From: Sphingomonas sp. 3P27F8
GTDB taxonomy: Bacteria; Pseudomonadota; Alphaproteobacteria; Sphingomonadales; Sphingomonadaceae
Assembly (NCBI RefSeq): GCF_005502745.1
Contig: NZ_SCNL01000003.1
Coordinates: 186,001 to 250,000, forward strand
Length of the DNA stretch: 64,000 nt
Direction: 5' to 3'
The position numbers and the translations under genes were made by a program. Shown one piece after another: positions 28,424-37,880 of the stretch. The stretch's first letter is position 1; each line of letters begins with the position of its first letter. The notes beneath the pieces are model-generated. The model ran no database searches and was not told the origin of the DNA. It saw only the letters and a program-made list of their open reading frames with translations.

Positions 28424-28583
28424 GTCGATTCCCCGCAAAGTTCGTGCGGCCGCTCTTGGGCTACGGCGGGTGACGCGACAAGGGGGACAGGGCGCGCCGC
28501 GTAAATCGACCTGATCGCGATCAGCATGTGGATCGTTTCGTGTTCCCCCGCATTGTCATTTAGTAGTTGTGAGGAGAAACATC

Positions 28584-28766
28584 GTGGGTGAGTTCAAGGA
28601 CAAGGTGAAGGGCACCGCGAACGAGATCGCCGGCAAGGTCAAGGAAGAGATCGGCAAGGCAACCGGCGACCGCGAGCTTGAGGCCAAGGGCGCTGCCCAG
28701 AACGTTAAGGGCCATGCGCAGAAGGCGGTTGGCGACGTCAAGGGCAAGCTCGGCGACAACATCTGA
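28584..28766 (+). CDS. CsbD-family stress protein
   Basis: About 60 residues. GTG 28584 follows GAGGAGAAA. The sequence is a typical CsbD: 'FKDKVKGTANEIAGKVKEEIGKATGD' pattern in amphipathic repeats, then 'LEAKGAAQNVKGHAQKAVGD'. CsbD-like proteins are small, induced by general stress in many bacteria, and of unresolved function. Its control here is not visible. Confidence 0.9.
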   Translation: MGEFKDKVKGTANEIAGKVKEEIGKATGDRELEAKGAAQNVKGHAQKAVGDVKGKLGDNI

Positions 28767-28910
28767 CGATTTGACGCACCAGGCGGTCCGCGACACGCCT
28801 GATGCCATAACAATCGCCCCGGCGAACATGCCGGAATTGCCGCCATCGGGCAGCATTCCGCAATGTTCGTCGGGGTGGTGCGTTTTGGCCGGGGTGGCTA
28901 ATGATCGCGG

Positions 28911-30887
28911 ATGAGCATTTCGACCGACACCCCGCGCACTGGCGTTGCCGAGCTTACCATACGCGGCATCCTGCTCGGCGGGATCATCACCCTGCTGTTC
29001 ACGGCGGCCAATGTATATCTGGGGCTGAAGGTAGGGCTGACCTTCGCCACCTCGATCCCCGCCGCGGTGATATCGATGGCGGTACTTCGCCTCTTCCCCG
29101 ACAGCACGATCCTTGAGAACAACATCGTCCAGACGATCGCCAGCGCTGCGGGCACGCTTGCGGCGATCATCTTCGTGCTGCCTGGGCTGGTGATAATCGG
29201 ATGGTGGCATGGCTTTCCATTCGTAACGACGGCGGCGATCACCGCGACTGGCGGCATTCTCGGCGTGATGTTCTCCGTCCCGCTACGTCGCGCGCTCGTG
29301 GTGGATACCGACCTGCCCTACCCGGAGGGTCGCGCGGCCGCCGAGGTGCTGGAAGTCGGTTCGGCCGCCCGCGACGGTGGAGCGGAAAGCGCGAAGGGCC
29401 TTTCGGTGCTGATCCGAGGGAGCCTCGCCTCGGCCGGGTTCGCGCTGCTCACCCAGATGAAGCTCGCCGCCGCGGAGGCAGCGCGCTGGTTTCGCGTGGG
29501 CGCGGGCGCGACCGGCATTTCGGGCGGCCTCTCCTTCGCGCTGCTCGGCGTCGGCCATCTGGTGGGCCTGTCGGTCGGCATGGCGCAACTCGTCGGCATG
29601 GCGACAGGCTGGTGGATATTGCTGCCGATCCTCACCGCGCACAGCAGCGTCGGCGGCAGTGCGGAGGAACTGGCGAACACGGTTTTCCGCGCCGACGTGC
29701 GCTTCTTCGGTGCGGGGGTGATCGGGGTCGCCGCGGTCTGGACGCTGGTAAGGATCGCGCGCCCGGTGGTGGGCGGCGTCGCCTCCGCCATTGCCGCCAG
29801 CCGTGCGCGACAGACCGGCGCGACGATGGCGCTGACCGAGCGTGATCTGCCGATCGGCATCGTTGCCATTGTATCGCTCGCCACGCTGGTGCCGATCGGA
29901 ATCCTGTTGTGGAGCGTGATCGCGGGTGGCCCGCTAGCCGCCCAGGGCGTGCTGCTGATCGCCGGCGCGCTTGTCTTCGTGGCGGTGATCGGGCTGATGA
30001 TCGCGGCGGTATGCGGCTATATGGCGGGCTTGATCGGCGCGTCCAATTCGCCCGTATCAGCGATCGGCATCCTCTCGATACTCGCCGCCTCGCTGATGCT
30101 GGTGGCATTGTTCGGTCGCGATAATCCGCCGGAAACGTCACAGGCGCTGATCGCCTACGCGCTGATCGTTACGGGCGTCGTGTTCGGCGTGGCGACGATC
30201 TCGAACGACAACCTTCAGGATCTGAAGACCGGCCAGCTGGTGGGCGCGACGCCGTGGAAGCAGCAGGTGGCGCTCGTCGTCGGCGTATGCTTCGGGTCGC
30301 TGGTGGTGCCGATCGTGCTCGATCTGCTCAACACCGCTTTCGGCTTTGCGGGTGCGCCGGGCGCCGGGCCACAGGCACTCGCCGCGCCGCAGGCGGGGCT
30401 CATTTCCGCGCTGGCAAAGGGCGTGCTGGGCGGCGATCTCAACTGGCCGATGCTGCGATGGGGCGCACTGGCGGGGGTTGGCTTCATCGCGCTGGACGAG
30501 GTGCTGGGACGCCTGAAACTGCTGCGCCTGCCCCCGCTCGCGATCGGGATCGGCATCTACCTGCCGATGGCGGTGATCCTTCCGGTCACGATCGGATCGG
30601 TGCTCGGCTGGTGCTATGATCGCTGGTCGGACCGGCGCGCCGATGCTGAGGGCGCGAAGCGTCTCGGGGTGCTGCTCGCGACGGGAATGATCGTTGGGGA
30701 GAGCCTGTTCGGCGTCGCCTTCGCTGGCGTCGTCGCGGCGACGAACACCGATTCGCCACTGGCGGTGGTGGGCGAAGGCTTCGGCCCCGCCGCGCTCATT
30801 GCGGGGCCGCTGCTGTTCACGGCATTGACATGGTGGCTTTATCGCCGCGCGCGCGGCCTCGTCACATCAGCGCCAGCAGCGCCTTGA
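28911..30887 (+). CDS. OPT-family oligopeptide transporter
   Basis: 658 residues with about 15 hydrophobic helices. Family landmarks: 'LTIRGILLGGIITLLFTAANVYLGLKVGLTFATSIPAAV' split across helix 1, 'ENNIVQTIASAAGTLA', 'PYPEGRAAAEVLEVG' and 'DLKTGQLVGATPWKQQ'. These are the prokaryotic OPT signatures. OPT proteins import oligopeptides or metal-chelate compounds; the bacterial substrates are mostly undefined. Its last 26 bases overlap the convergent GH130 gene. Confidence 0.92.
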   Translation: MSISTDTPRTGVAELTIRGILLGGIITLLFTAANVYLGLKVGLTFATSIPAAVISMAVLRLFPDSTILENNIVQTIASAAGTLAAIIFVLPGLVIIGWWHGFPFVTTAAITATGGILGVMFSVPLRRALVVDTDLPYPEGRAAAEVLEVGSAARDGGAESAKGLSVLIRGSLASAGFALLTQMKLAAAEAARWFRVGAGATGISGGLSFALLGVGHLVGLSVGMAQLVGMATGWWILLPILTAHSSVGGSAEELANTVFRADVRFFGAGVIGVAAVWTLVRIARPVVGGVASAIAASRARQTGATMALTERDLPIGIVAIVSLATLVPIGILLWSVIAGGPLAAQGVLLIAGALVFVAVIGLMIAAVCGYMAGLIGASNSPVSAIGILSILAASLMLVALFGRDNPPETSQALIAYALIVTGVVFGVATISNDNLQDLKTGQLVGATPWKQQVALVVGVCFGSLVVPIVLDLLNTAFGFAGAPGAGPQALAAPQAGLISALAKGVLGGDLNWPMLRWGALAGVGFIALDEVLGRLKLLRLPPLAIGIGIYLPMAVILPVTIGSVLGWCYDRWSDRRADAEGAKRLGVLLATGMIVGESLFGVAFAGVVAATNTDSPLAVVGEGFGPAALIAGPLLFTALTWWLYRRARGLVTSAPAAP

Positions 30888-32142
30888 TATCGACGAAAGC
30901 GAAACCCACCGAGCTATCCGCGATGCCGTATGGCATGAACAGCATGTCGCCATGCCGCATCGCGCCGCAGGTATAGACCACGTTCGGCACATAGCCCTCG
31001 CGGTCCTGATCGGCGGCGGCAAGGATCGGGCCGTTGGTGCGCCCGATAACCTTCGACGGATCGTTCTTGTCCAGCAGCGCCGCACCGATCGAATATTTGC
31101 GCATCGCCCCCACGCCGTGCGTGAGCAACAGCCAGCCCTCATCCAGCTCGATCGGCGCGCCGCAATTGCCGATCTGCACGAATTCCCACGGCTGATCCGG
31201 CTTCAGAATGAGTTCGCCGTCATCCCAGTGCGTGAGATCGTCGGTCTTGAGCAGATACAGGTTTTCGCCATCCTGCCGCCCGATCGCCATATAGGTGCCG
31301 TCCACCTTGCGCGGGAACAGCGCAATGCCCTTGTTGCGCGCGGCGGTGCCCGTCATCGGGACGAGATCGAACGAGCGGAAATCGCGCGTCCGCAACAATT
31401 CGGACTGGATCGTGGAGCCGTTATAGGCGGTGTAGGTGCCAAGCCATTCCGCATCGCCATTATCGTGCTGGAATTTCACCAGGCGCAGATCCTCAAGCCC
31501 CTTGGACTGCGCGTCGGTAATCGGAAAGATCACCGTGCCGGAGAGCGTCGAATCGCGGTGCCGCTGGACCGTCACGGGGCCGGTCGGCGCCTGTTCCTCG
31601 TTTATCCCCTCGGCATCGGCGGCTGTGGCGAAAGGCGGTTCGGGCGCCAGCTTCAGCTCGCGCCTTCCGGTGATGATACCCTCGCGAAATACGACCGAGG
31701 AGATATGCCCCTCGCCAACCGCGCGCAGCGACATCAGGATCCGTTGCGATCCCTTCGGCATGCCGGTCTGATCGTGATGTGGCACGACGCTGGGGTTCAT
31801 CAGCGCGGCGGCGGCGTAGCTGTATTCGTGGCAGAAATACGCACCGATCAGTTGGCGTTTCACGTCGCCGATCGTGCTGCCATCCAGCCCGTGCTGGGCC
31901 GCGATCCGATCGTAACGGGTCATGAACACCCGGCGCGTCTGCCAATGCCGCGCCTCGAAATCCTTGAGCACGGTCTCAAGCTGCACGCTCGCCTCGCGCT
32001 CGGTCATGCCGAGCACTTCGCTGATAAGGCGTTGCGACCGGCTCACGCCCGATCCGTTCGATTGCCAGCCAAGATGGAATGGCCGGACCACCACGCGCGA
32101 AGGATCGGCGTGCAGCCGCAATCGATGATTGAAAATTTCCAA
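30862..32142 (-). CDS. GH130-family mannoside phosphorylase/mannosidase-like protein
   Basis: 426 residues with a TTG start at 32142; no in-frame ATG is nearby. It has the five-bladed propeller pattern of GH130, with 'MNPSVVPHHD', 'GLEDLRLVKFQHD' (the family's 'EDPR' region bearing the catalytic Asp), 'GTYTAYNG', 'NKGIALFPRKVDGTYMAIGRQD' and 'GNCGAPIELDEGWLLLTHG'. The family cleaves beta-mannosides by phosphorolysis or hydrolysis. The 120-residue N-terminal helical part seen here is typical of one GH130 subgroup. The gene lies 41 bases after a two-domain glycosyltransferase, suggesting that both act on the same mannose-containing product. Confidence 0.85.
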   Translation of the reverse strand: MEIFNHRLRLHADPSRVVVRPFHLGWQSNGSGVSRSQRLISEVLGMTEREASVQLETVLKDFEARHWQTRRVFMTRYDRIAAQHGLDGSTIGDVKRQLIGAYFCHEYSYAAAALMNPSVVPHHDQTGMPKGSQRILMSLRAVGEGHISSVVFREGIITGRRELKLAPEPPFATAADAEGINEEQAPTGPVTVQRHRDSTLSGTVIFPITDAQSKGLEDLRLVKFQHDNGDAEWLGTYTAYNGSTIQSELLRTRDFRSFDLVPMTGTAARNKGIALFPRKVDGTYMAIGRQDGENLYLLKTDDLTHWDDGELILKPDQPWEFVQIGNCGAPIELDEGWLLLTHGVGAMRKYSIGAALLDKNDPSKVIGRTNGPILAAADQDREGYVPNVVYTCGAMRHGDMLFMPYGIADSSVGFAFVDIKALLALM

Positions 32143-32182
32143 AACCCGCCCTCGTGCCGTCTTTCAAGTCGCGCGCCGCCGA

Positions 32183-34450
32183 TCAGGCCACGGCGCGCCC
32201 CCGACCTGCCACGGCTATGCCCGACTTTGAAAGCCTTGAAATGGCGCAGGAGGCAAGTTGCAACGCCAGAATCGATTCCGCCCCCTGATTGCGGTTCAGC
32301 CCGGTCGGCATAAGCCCGTCAAAGCAGCCGCCATCCGGCAACGTGGCCAGCGGCATATCGAGGTCATTGCCTCCGAAGAACCAGCGATAGGCACGTTGCG
32401 CCTCCGCCATCCACTTCGAGTCGCGAGTCGCCTCATAGGCTGCGCCGCACGCCTCGATCGTTGCCTGCGCCTCCAGCGGCTGCTGATCGAACGGCAGCGG
32501 ATCGGCGTAGGGGCGGCCAAAGCTTTCGGTGCCGATCGCGCGGAAATGACCGCCCGGCGCGGTCTGCATCCCGACGATCCATTCGAGCGTTTCGATCCCG
32601 CAGTCGATCAGATCCTGGCGATCGAGCGCCATGCCGGCGCGGATCATCGCCTCCGGCAATCGCGCGTTGTCATACGCAAGAACGATCTCGAACCAGCGCC
32701 AGTCGGGCCGGCTCGTCCGATCGAGCAGGGCGAGATGCTCGTCCGGAAAACGCTCCAGTATCGCGCGCGCCAGTTGATTGCCGGGCGCCGCTTCCAGCAT
32801 CGCAGCAGCGCCAAGCATGGCAAATGCCTGCGCACGCGGGCTGCCGAGCGACAGAGCCAGGCTGGCCGTGTCATCGAACAATGCGGTCGCCCAATCGCGA
32901 TGCTTGCGTTCGCGCGCGTCCCGCGCGGTGACGGCGAGCGCCCACAGCGCGCGACCGTTCGAATCCTCGGAGCCTTCGTCCTCGCACCAGGTGCGATCGA
33001 AATTCATGAAATTGCGAAAGCGGCGCTTGTCCGGGTTCCACGCATATTGAACGAATGACGCGTAAACGGTCGTCCATCGATCACGTACGTCGGCGTCGAT
33101 GGTGTCGATCGCGCTCATCAGCATCAGCGCGCGTGCATTATCGTCAATGCAATAGCCATGGCGACGATCAGGCACGGAGTAGATCGCGTGCTGAAGCATG
33201 CCCGTTCTGTCGCTCATTCGCTCGACCGCGCCGATATCGGGCGGCAGAAATTTTGGCGTGTTGCTGCTTTTGCTCAACCGCTCGGGCCGGGCCGCGACGA
33301 TCGCGTTGACCTCGTCCATCGCGCGCTCGGCAAGTCGCGGCCAGATCATCGTGCGCCCACGGGCATAGGCGCGCTGCGAAAGGCTGGCGCGATCACGATC
33401 ATTGCTGAGCAGATGGTTCACCTCACGCGCGATCGCGGCCGAGTCGCGGAAGTTGACCAACACGCCATGGCCGTCCGCCAGTATCTCGGTGGCATGGACA
33501 TACGGCGTCGATATCACCGCCTTGCCGACGCCCACCGCATAGCTCAGCGTGCCGCTCGTGATCTGAGCGGGATTGAGATAGGGCGTAACATAAAGATCAG
33601 CCGCCTGCAGATAATCGATCAACTCATCATAATCGACAAAGGCGTCGATGAAGAGCACGCTCTGTTCAACGCCGCGTTCCCGAGCGAGCGCCTTCAGCGA
33701 ATCGCGATATTTCTCGCCCTCGTTCGCGACGAGGTTCGGATGAGTCGCGCCCAGCACGACGTACAGCGCATCGGGATGGTTGCGAACGATTTCGGGCAAA
33801 GCCTCGATGACCGTCTCGATCCCTTTTCCGGGGGCGAGCAGGCCGAACGTGAGGATAACCTTGTGCCCCTCCCAGCCGAAGCGCGGCTTGAGCACGGCCG
33901 GGTTCATCAAGGCGCGATCGGGCACGCCGTGCGGAATAGTCACGATCGCCCGCGGATCGGCGCCGTAAACCCGCGCCAGTATTTCGCCCCCGCGATCGGC
34001 CATCACGATCACGCGCGCGGCGCGGCGCAGCAAACCTTCCATCACCGTGCGCTGATGCGCGTCCGGCTTCTCGAGAACGGTGTGCAGCGTGACGATGAGA
34101 GGAAGAGTGGTGCGATCGAGCAAGGCGAGAATGTGCTCGCCTGCTGCACCGCCAAAAATGCCATATTCGTGCTGAAGCCAGATCGCCTGCGCGCCTGACT
34201 GCTCGATCTGTCGCGCGGTTTCGATGTAAGAAATGCGATCCTGTTCAACGATCGTCCCGGTCACGGCGGGCGGATATTCATAGCGACCCGGATGATCGTC
34301 CATCGCGTAAACATCGACGCGCAGGTCGGGAAACCTCTCCCGCAGCGCACTATACGTATCGGTCGTGTACGTAGCGATGCCGCACTTGCGGGGCAGGAAA
34401 TTGCCGATCAGTGCGATGTGATCAACCGTCTGCCGAATGCGTCCTTCCAC
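32183..34450 (-). CDS. Two-domain protein: GT4 glycosyltransferase plus C-terminal helical glycosidase-like domain
   Basis: 755 residues from GTG 34450. Residues 1-400 are a GT-B family 4 transferase: N-terminal 'GNFLPRKCGIATYT', 'WLQHEYGIFGG', then the sugar-nucleotide half with 'TFGLLAPGKGIETVIEALPEI' and 'VTPYLNPAQITSGTLSYAVGVGKAVISTPYVHATE'. Residues 415-745 form a helical repeat domain with 'HGYCIDDNARALMLM', 'DSNGRALWALA' and 'GGCFDGLMPTGLNRNQGAESILA', like an (alpha/alpha)6 barrel. Upstream neighbours give no polymer clue. With the GH130 gene it looks like a synthesis/turnover pair for a mannose-containing glycan; that is inference. Confidence 0.85.
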   Translation of the reverse strand: MEGRIRQTVDHIALIGNFLPRKCGIATYTTDTYSALRERFPDLRVDVYAMDDHPGRYEYPPAVTGTIVEQDRISYIETARQIEQSGAQAIWLQHEYGIFGGAAGEHILALLDRTTLPLIVTLHTVLEKPDAHQRTVMEGLLRRAARVIVMADRGGEILARVYGADPRAIVTIPHGVPDRALMNPAVLKPRFGWEGHKVILTFGLLAPGKGIETVIEALPEIVRNHPDALYVVLGATHPNLVANEGEKYRDSLKALARERGVEQSVLFIDAFVDYDELIDYLQAADLYVTPYLNPAQITSGTLSYAVGVGKAVISTPYVHATEILADGHGVLVNFRDSAAIAREVNHLLSNDRDRASLSQRAYARGRTMIWPRLAERAMDEVNAIVAARPERLSKSSNTPKFLPPDIGAVERMSDRTGMLQHAIYSVPDRRHGYCIDDNARALMLMSAIDTIDADVRDRWTTVYASFVQYAWNPDKRRFRNFMNFDRTWCEDEGSEDSNGRALWALAVTARDARERKHRDWATALFDDTASLALSLGSPRAQAFAMLGAAAMLEAAPGNQLARAILERFPDEHLALLDRTSRPDWRWFEIVLAYDNARLPEAMIRAGMALDRQDLIDCGIETLEWIVGMQTAPGGHFRAIGTESFGRPYADPLPFDQQPLEAQATIEACGAAYEATRDSKWMAEAQRAYRWFFGGNDLDMPLATLPDGGCFDGLMPTGLNRNQGAESILALQLASCAISRLSKSGIAVAGRGRAVA

Positions 34451-34581
34451 CGCCGCCTCACTTTCTGGTATCGCTGGGTTCCGGCGGATGATCCGCCTTT
34501 GTTCGTCAATTCAAACCGGCGACTGCGTGGATAGTTGCATATTTTGTGCATCGCAGCACGATAAAACCATGCTGATCGAGA

Positions 34582-35025
34582 TCAGCCGCGCCCGCGATAC
34601 GGCGGAACGCCCTGATCGGGTATCCACAATCCCGCCGGTGGCGCCCCAGTCTGCCAGAACACGTCGATCGGAATGCCCCCCCGGGGATACCAATAGCCGC
34701 CGATACGCAGCCATTGCGGCTTCATCTCGTGAGCCAGCCGTTCACCGATTCCGACCGTGCAATCCTCATGGAACGCCGCATGGTTGCGAAACGATCCGAG
34801 GAACAGCTTGAGCGATTTGGATTCGACGATCGTGGCGCCGGGCAGATAGTCGATCACCAGATGCGCGAAATCGGGCTGGCCCGTTACCGGGCACAGCGAG
34901 GTGAACTCGGGCGCGACGAAGCGCACGGCATAGCTGCGCCCGGGGCGCGGGTTCGGTACGTAATCGAGTATCGCCTCTTCGGGCGAGGGTGGCAGCGTGC
35001 TGGCATGGCCGAGATGGAGCGTCAT
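34582..35025 (-). CDS. queF: NADPH-dependent 7-cyano-7-deazaguanine reductase
   Basis: 147 residues, the short unimodular QueF form. The substrate-binding Cys lies in '[19 protein letters not shown]', followed by '[15 protein letters not shown]' (conserved Glu) and 'HEDCTVGIG'. It reduces preQ0 to preQ1 in queuosine synthesis. The other queuosine genes are not in the window. Confidence 0.96.
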   Translation of the reverse strand: MTLHLGHASTLPPSPEEAILDYVPNPRPGRSYAVRFVAPEFTSLCPVTGQPDFAHLVIDYLPGATIVESKSLKLFLGSFRNHAAFHEDCTVGIGERLAHEMKPQWLRIGGYWYPRGGIPIDVFWQTGAPPAGLWIPDQGVPPYRGRG

Positions 35026-35170
35026 GCGGCGCCAGATAGGCGCGCGATCGACCGGATGCTACCGTCAGCTCGCCAATATGGTGCGGGTGACGATCACGGT
35101 AAATTAATTAAAAATGAAATGATTTGCGGCAAACGCATCCGATCTGGACGATCGGAGCGGGACAAAGCTT

Positions 35171-35332
35171 GTGATTTTCAAATTCCTGCGGGACAAAAAG
35201 GCGGCGACGGCAATCGAATATGGCCTGATCGCGGCATTGATCGCAGTGGCTGCGATTTCGGCGATGGGTGGCTTGGGCAACAAGCTGAAGACCACGTTCA
35301 ACAATGTATCGAGCAATATGAAGGCAACGTAA
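35171..35332 (+). CDS. Flp/Fap-type pilin
   Basis: A 53-residue gene from GTG 35171 to TAA 35330-35332. A basic leader 'IFKFLRDKKAATAIEYGLIAAL' (read in two parts) contains the G/A-x-x-x-x-E cleavage region of type IVb Flp pilins with the essential Glu-Tyr pair, followed by a hydrophobic helix and a short polar tail. Flp pilins polymerise into Tad pili. No tad/cpa assembly genes are in the window, so it is an orphan locus here. The flanking DNA is AT-richer. A ribosome-binding site is weak. Confidence 0.85.
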   Translation: MIFKFLRDKKAATAIEYGLIAALIAVAAISAMGGLGNKLKTTFNNVSSNMKAT

Positions 35333-35412
35333 GCGCGGCATCTTTCCGGGCATTTCGCTGGGATCGCTCGCGCCACTTTCGCGTCACCCGCCAGGCACGC
35401 TAAGGGCCGGGC

Positions 35413-36249
35413 ATGGAATCGCTTGTCTCCACGAAATGGCTGGCCGATACGCTCGGCGCCCCCGATCTGCGCATCGCGGATTGCTCCTGGTTTCTCCCCG
35501 GCGACGGGCGTGATGGCGCCTCGGAATATCGCGACGCGCACATTCCAGGCGCGGTGTTCCTCGATCTCGCCGAGATCGTGGATACGGCAAATCCTGCGCC
35601 GATGATGCTGCCGCCGGTGGAGAAGTTCGCCAGCCGGATGGCCGCACTGGGCCTCGGGGATGGGACGCGCATCGTGCTTTATGACGAGTCGCCGCATCAT
35701 ACGGCCGCGCGCGCGTGGATGATGATGCGCAGCTTTGGCGTGCCCGATGTCGCGATCCTGGATGGGGGGCTCGCGAAATGGCGCGCCGAGGGCCGGCCGC
35801 TGACCGACGATCCGACGCCGCCACGCCCGCGCCATATCTCGCCGCGCACGCATGGTGCGGGGGTGCGGGATATGGCGGCGATGCGCGCAAACCTCGGCAC
35901 ACAGGCGGAGCAGGTGGTGGACGCACGCTCGGCGGCGCGCTTCGCGGGAGAAGAGCCGGAGCCACGCCCCGGCGTGGTGCCTGGCCATATCCCCGGCGCG
36001 GTCAACATCCCTTATGGCCGCTTCTTCAATGGCGACGGAACATGGCTGTCGCGCGAGGCACTGGCCGGCGTGTTCGCCGAAAACGGCGTCGATCTTGACC
36101 GGCCACTGGTGGCCACGTGCGGCTCCGGCGTCACCGCCTCGATCATCGCCTTTGCCGCGCATCTGCTCGGTCGTGATGTGGCGGTCTATGACGGTAGCTG
36201 GGCCGAATGGGGCGCAAGCCCGGACCTGCCGAAGGAGACCGGCCGGTGA
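35413..36249 (+). CDS. sseA: 3-mercaptopyruvate sulfurtransferase
   Basis: 278 residues with two rhodanese domains. The first carries 'FLPGDGRDGASEYRDAHIPGAVFLDL'-type motifs (split across blocks); the second carries 'GHIPGAVNIPYG' and the active-site loop 'ATCGSGVTASI', where CGSGVTA marks mercaptopyruvate rather than thiosulfate preference. It transfers sulfur from mercaptopyruvate to cyanide or thiols. Its stop overlaps the metC start (GTGA), so the two are co-translated. Confidence 0.94.
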   Translation: MESLVSTKWLADTLGAPDLRIADCSWFLPGDGRDGASEYRDAHIPGAVFLDLAEIVDTANPAPMMLPPVEKFASRMAALGLGDGTRIVLYDESPHHTAARAWMMMRSFGVPDVAILDGGLAKWRAEGRPLTDDPTPPRPRHISPRTHGAGVRDMAAMRANLGTQAEQVVDARSAARFAGEEPEPRPGVVPGHIPGAVNIPYGRFFNGDGTWLSREALAGVFAENGVDLDRPLVATCGSGVTASIIAFAAHLLGRDVAVYDGSWAEWGASPDLPKETGR

Positions 36250-37442
36250 GCGGCGATAATGGCAAGATCGCCGACGCCACCCGCGTCGTTTCGGCCGGGC
36301 GCCGAAAGGAATGGACCGGCGGCGTCGTCAACGCCCCTGTCTGGCGCGCCTCGACGATCCTGTATGACGACGTTGCCCATCTGCGCGAGTATGCGCGTAC
36401 CGACACGCACCATCGGCTGTTCTACGGCAGACGCGGCACCCCGACTCAATGGAGCTTCGCCGATGCGCTGACCGAGCTGGAGCCTGGCGCGGAGGCGACC
36501 TTCCTCTATCCCTCCGGCGTGGCCGCGATTGCCGCCGCGCTGCTCAGCGTCCTGTCGCCCGGCGACGAACTGCTGATGCCGGACTCCGCTTATGATCCCA
36601 CGCGCTCGCTGGCGAACGGGCTGCTCAGGCGGATGGGGATCGCGACGCGCTTCTACGATCCACTGATCGGCGCCGGCATCGCCGATCTGATCGGCGAACG
36701 AACGCGCGCCATCTTCATGGAGAGCCCCGGCAGCCTCACCTTCGAGGTGCAGGACGTGCCCGCGATCGTTGCGGCGGCCAGGGCGCGCGGGATCGTCACC
36801 CTGCTCGACAATACCTGGGCGACGCCGCTCAATTTCCGCGCGATCGAGCGCGGGGTGGATTATTCGATCCTTGCCTGCACGAAATATGTCGTCGGTCATT
36901 CGGATGTGATGCTCGGATCGGTGACGGCGGCGAAAGGGCGCTTCGCGAGGTTGCGCGATACCAGCTTTCAGCTCGGACAGGTCGCCAGCCCGGACGATTC
37001 CTGGCTCGGCAGCCGGGGCCTGCGGACGATGCACCTCCGGCTGGAGCGGCATCACCACAGCGCGCTTGCCATCGCCCGCTGGCTGGAAACCCGGCCTGAG
37101 GTGGCACGTGTGCTGCATCCTGCGCTGCCCTCCTGCCCCGGCCACGCCTTGTTCGCGCGCGATTTCAGCGGCGCGAGCGGATTGTTCTCGTTCGCGCTCG
37201 ATGGCGGCGGCGAGCGGGAGCGCGCGGCGCTGATCGATGGGCTCGATCACTTCGGGATCGGTTATTCCTGGGGCGGCTTCGAGAGCCTCGCGCTCCCGGT
37301 CGACCCGGAGAAATACCGTAGCGTGACGACGCCTGATTTCGGCGGGCCGCTCGTGCGGCTCCAGATCGGCCTGGAGGACGCGGACGATCTGATCGCGGAT
37401 CTGGAACGCGGGCTGGACAGGTTTCGCGCCGCGCTGGGCTGA
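36246..37442 (+). CDS. metC: Cystathionine beta-lyase
   Basis: About 398 residues from GTG 36246, overlapping the sseA stop. The Cys/Met-metabolism PLP enzyme fold shows 'RRGTPTQWSFADALTELE', 'LYPSGVAAIAAALLSVL', 'LLDNTWATP' and the PLP lysine in 'ACTKYVVGHSDVMLG'. It cleaves cystathionine to homocysteine, pyruvate and ammonia. Coupling with sseA links it to sulfur amino-acid catabolism. A longer in-frame start at 36207 lies inside sseA and is unlikely. Confidence 0.94.
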   Translation: MSGDNGKIADATRVVSAGRRKEWTGGVVNAPVWRASTILYDDVAHLREYARTDTHHRLFYGRRGTPTQWSFADALTELEPGAEATFLYPSGVAAIAAALLSVLSPGDELLMPDSAYDPTRSLANGLLRRMGIATRFYDPLIGAGIADLIGERTRAIFMESPGSLTFEVQDVPAIVAAARARGIVTLLDNTWATPLNFRAIERGVDYSILACTKYVVGHSDVMLGSVTAAKGRFARLRDTSFQLGQVASPDDSWLGSRGLRTMHLRLERHHHSALAIARWLETRPEVARVLHPALPSCPGHALFARDFSGASGLFSFALDGGGERERAALIDGLDHFGIGYSWGGFESLALPVDPEKYRSVTTPDFGGPLVRLQIGLEDADDLIADLERGLDRFRAALG

Positions 37443-37469
37443 GCCCGTCCGGCGCCGGTCGGCCCCCGT

Positions 37470-37880
37470 TTACTTGGGGGTCGCCGCCCGTGCGTCCTGA
37501 CCGTCACCCTCCGGCGCGGCGACGATATCGCGGGTGGTCTGCCCCTTGTCGACCACGTTGGTCTTGGGATCGCCCACGGAGGAACGGATGCCGGCGTCCG
37601 CCGTGCCGCCGGTCTGGCCGATCGTCGCCGCCTCGGCCGGATCGCGCCGCGCGGCGCCGAACAGCGCTTCCAGCGTCTGGGTCTGCGCGGCGTTGTTCGC
37701 CTGAACGCGCGCTGCGCCCGGGGTGGGCGGAACGAGCGCGAAATCGGGCGGGATCACCAGCGAGGGCTGGCGCGCGACGGCGAACTCGTCGGGGCGCGCC
37801 CGATCGTAGCCGCGCTTGCCGCAACCGGCGAGCAGGGCGAGCGCGGCGATGCCGGCTCCGGCGACGACGATCTTACGCAT
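37470..37880 (-). CDS. DUF3035-type lipoprotein
   Basis: About 136 residues from ATG 37880. The lipobox 'LLAGCGKRG' is preceded by a hydrophobic signal. The conserved 'RPDEFAVARQPSLVIPPDFAL' block is diagnostic of DUF3035 lipoproteins, which in alphaproteobacteria follow lspA. The start overlaps the lspA stop by one base (TAATG). Function is unknown; the position suggests envelope maintenance. Confidence 0.9.
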   Translation of the reverse strand: MRKIVVAGAGIAALALLAGCGKRGYDRARPDEFAVARQPSLVIPPDFALVPPTPGAARVQANNAAQTQTLEALFGAARRDPAEAATIGQTGGTADAGIRSSVGDPKTNVVDKGQTTRDIVAAPEGDGQDARAATPK

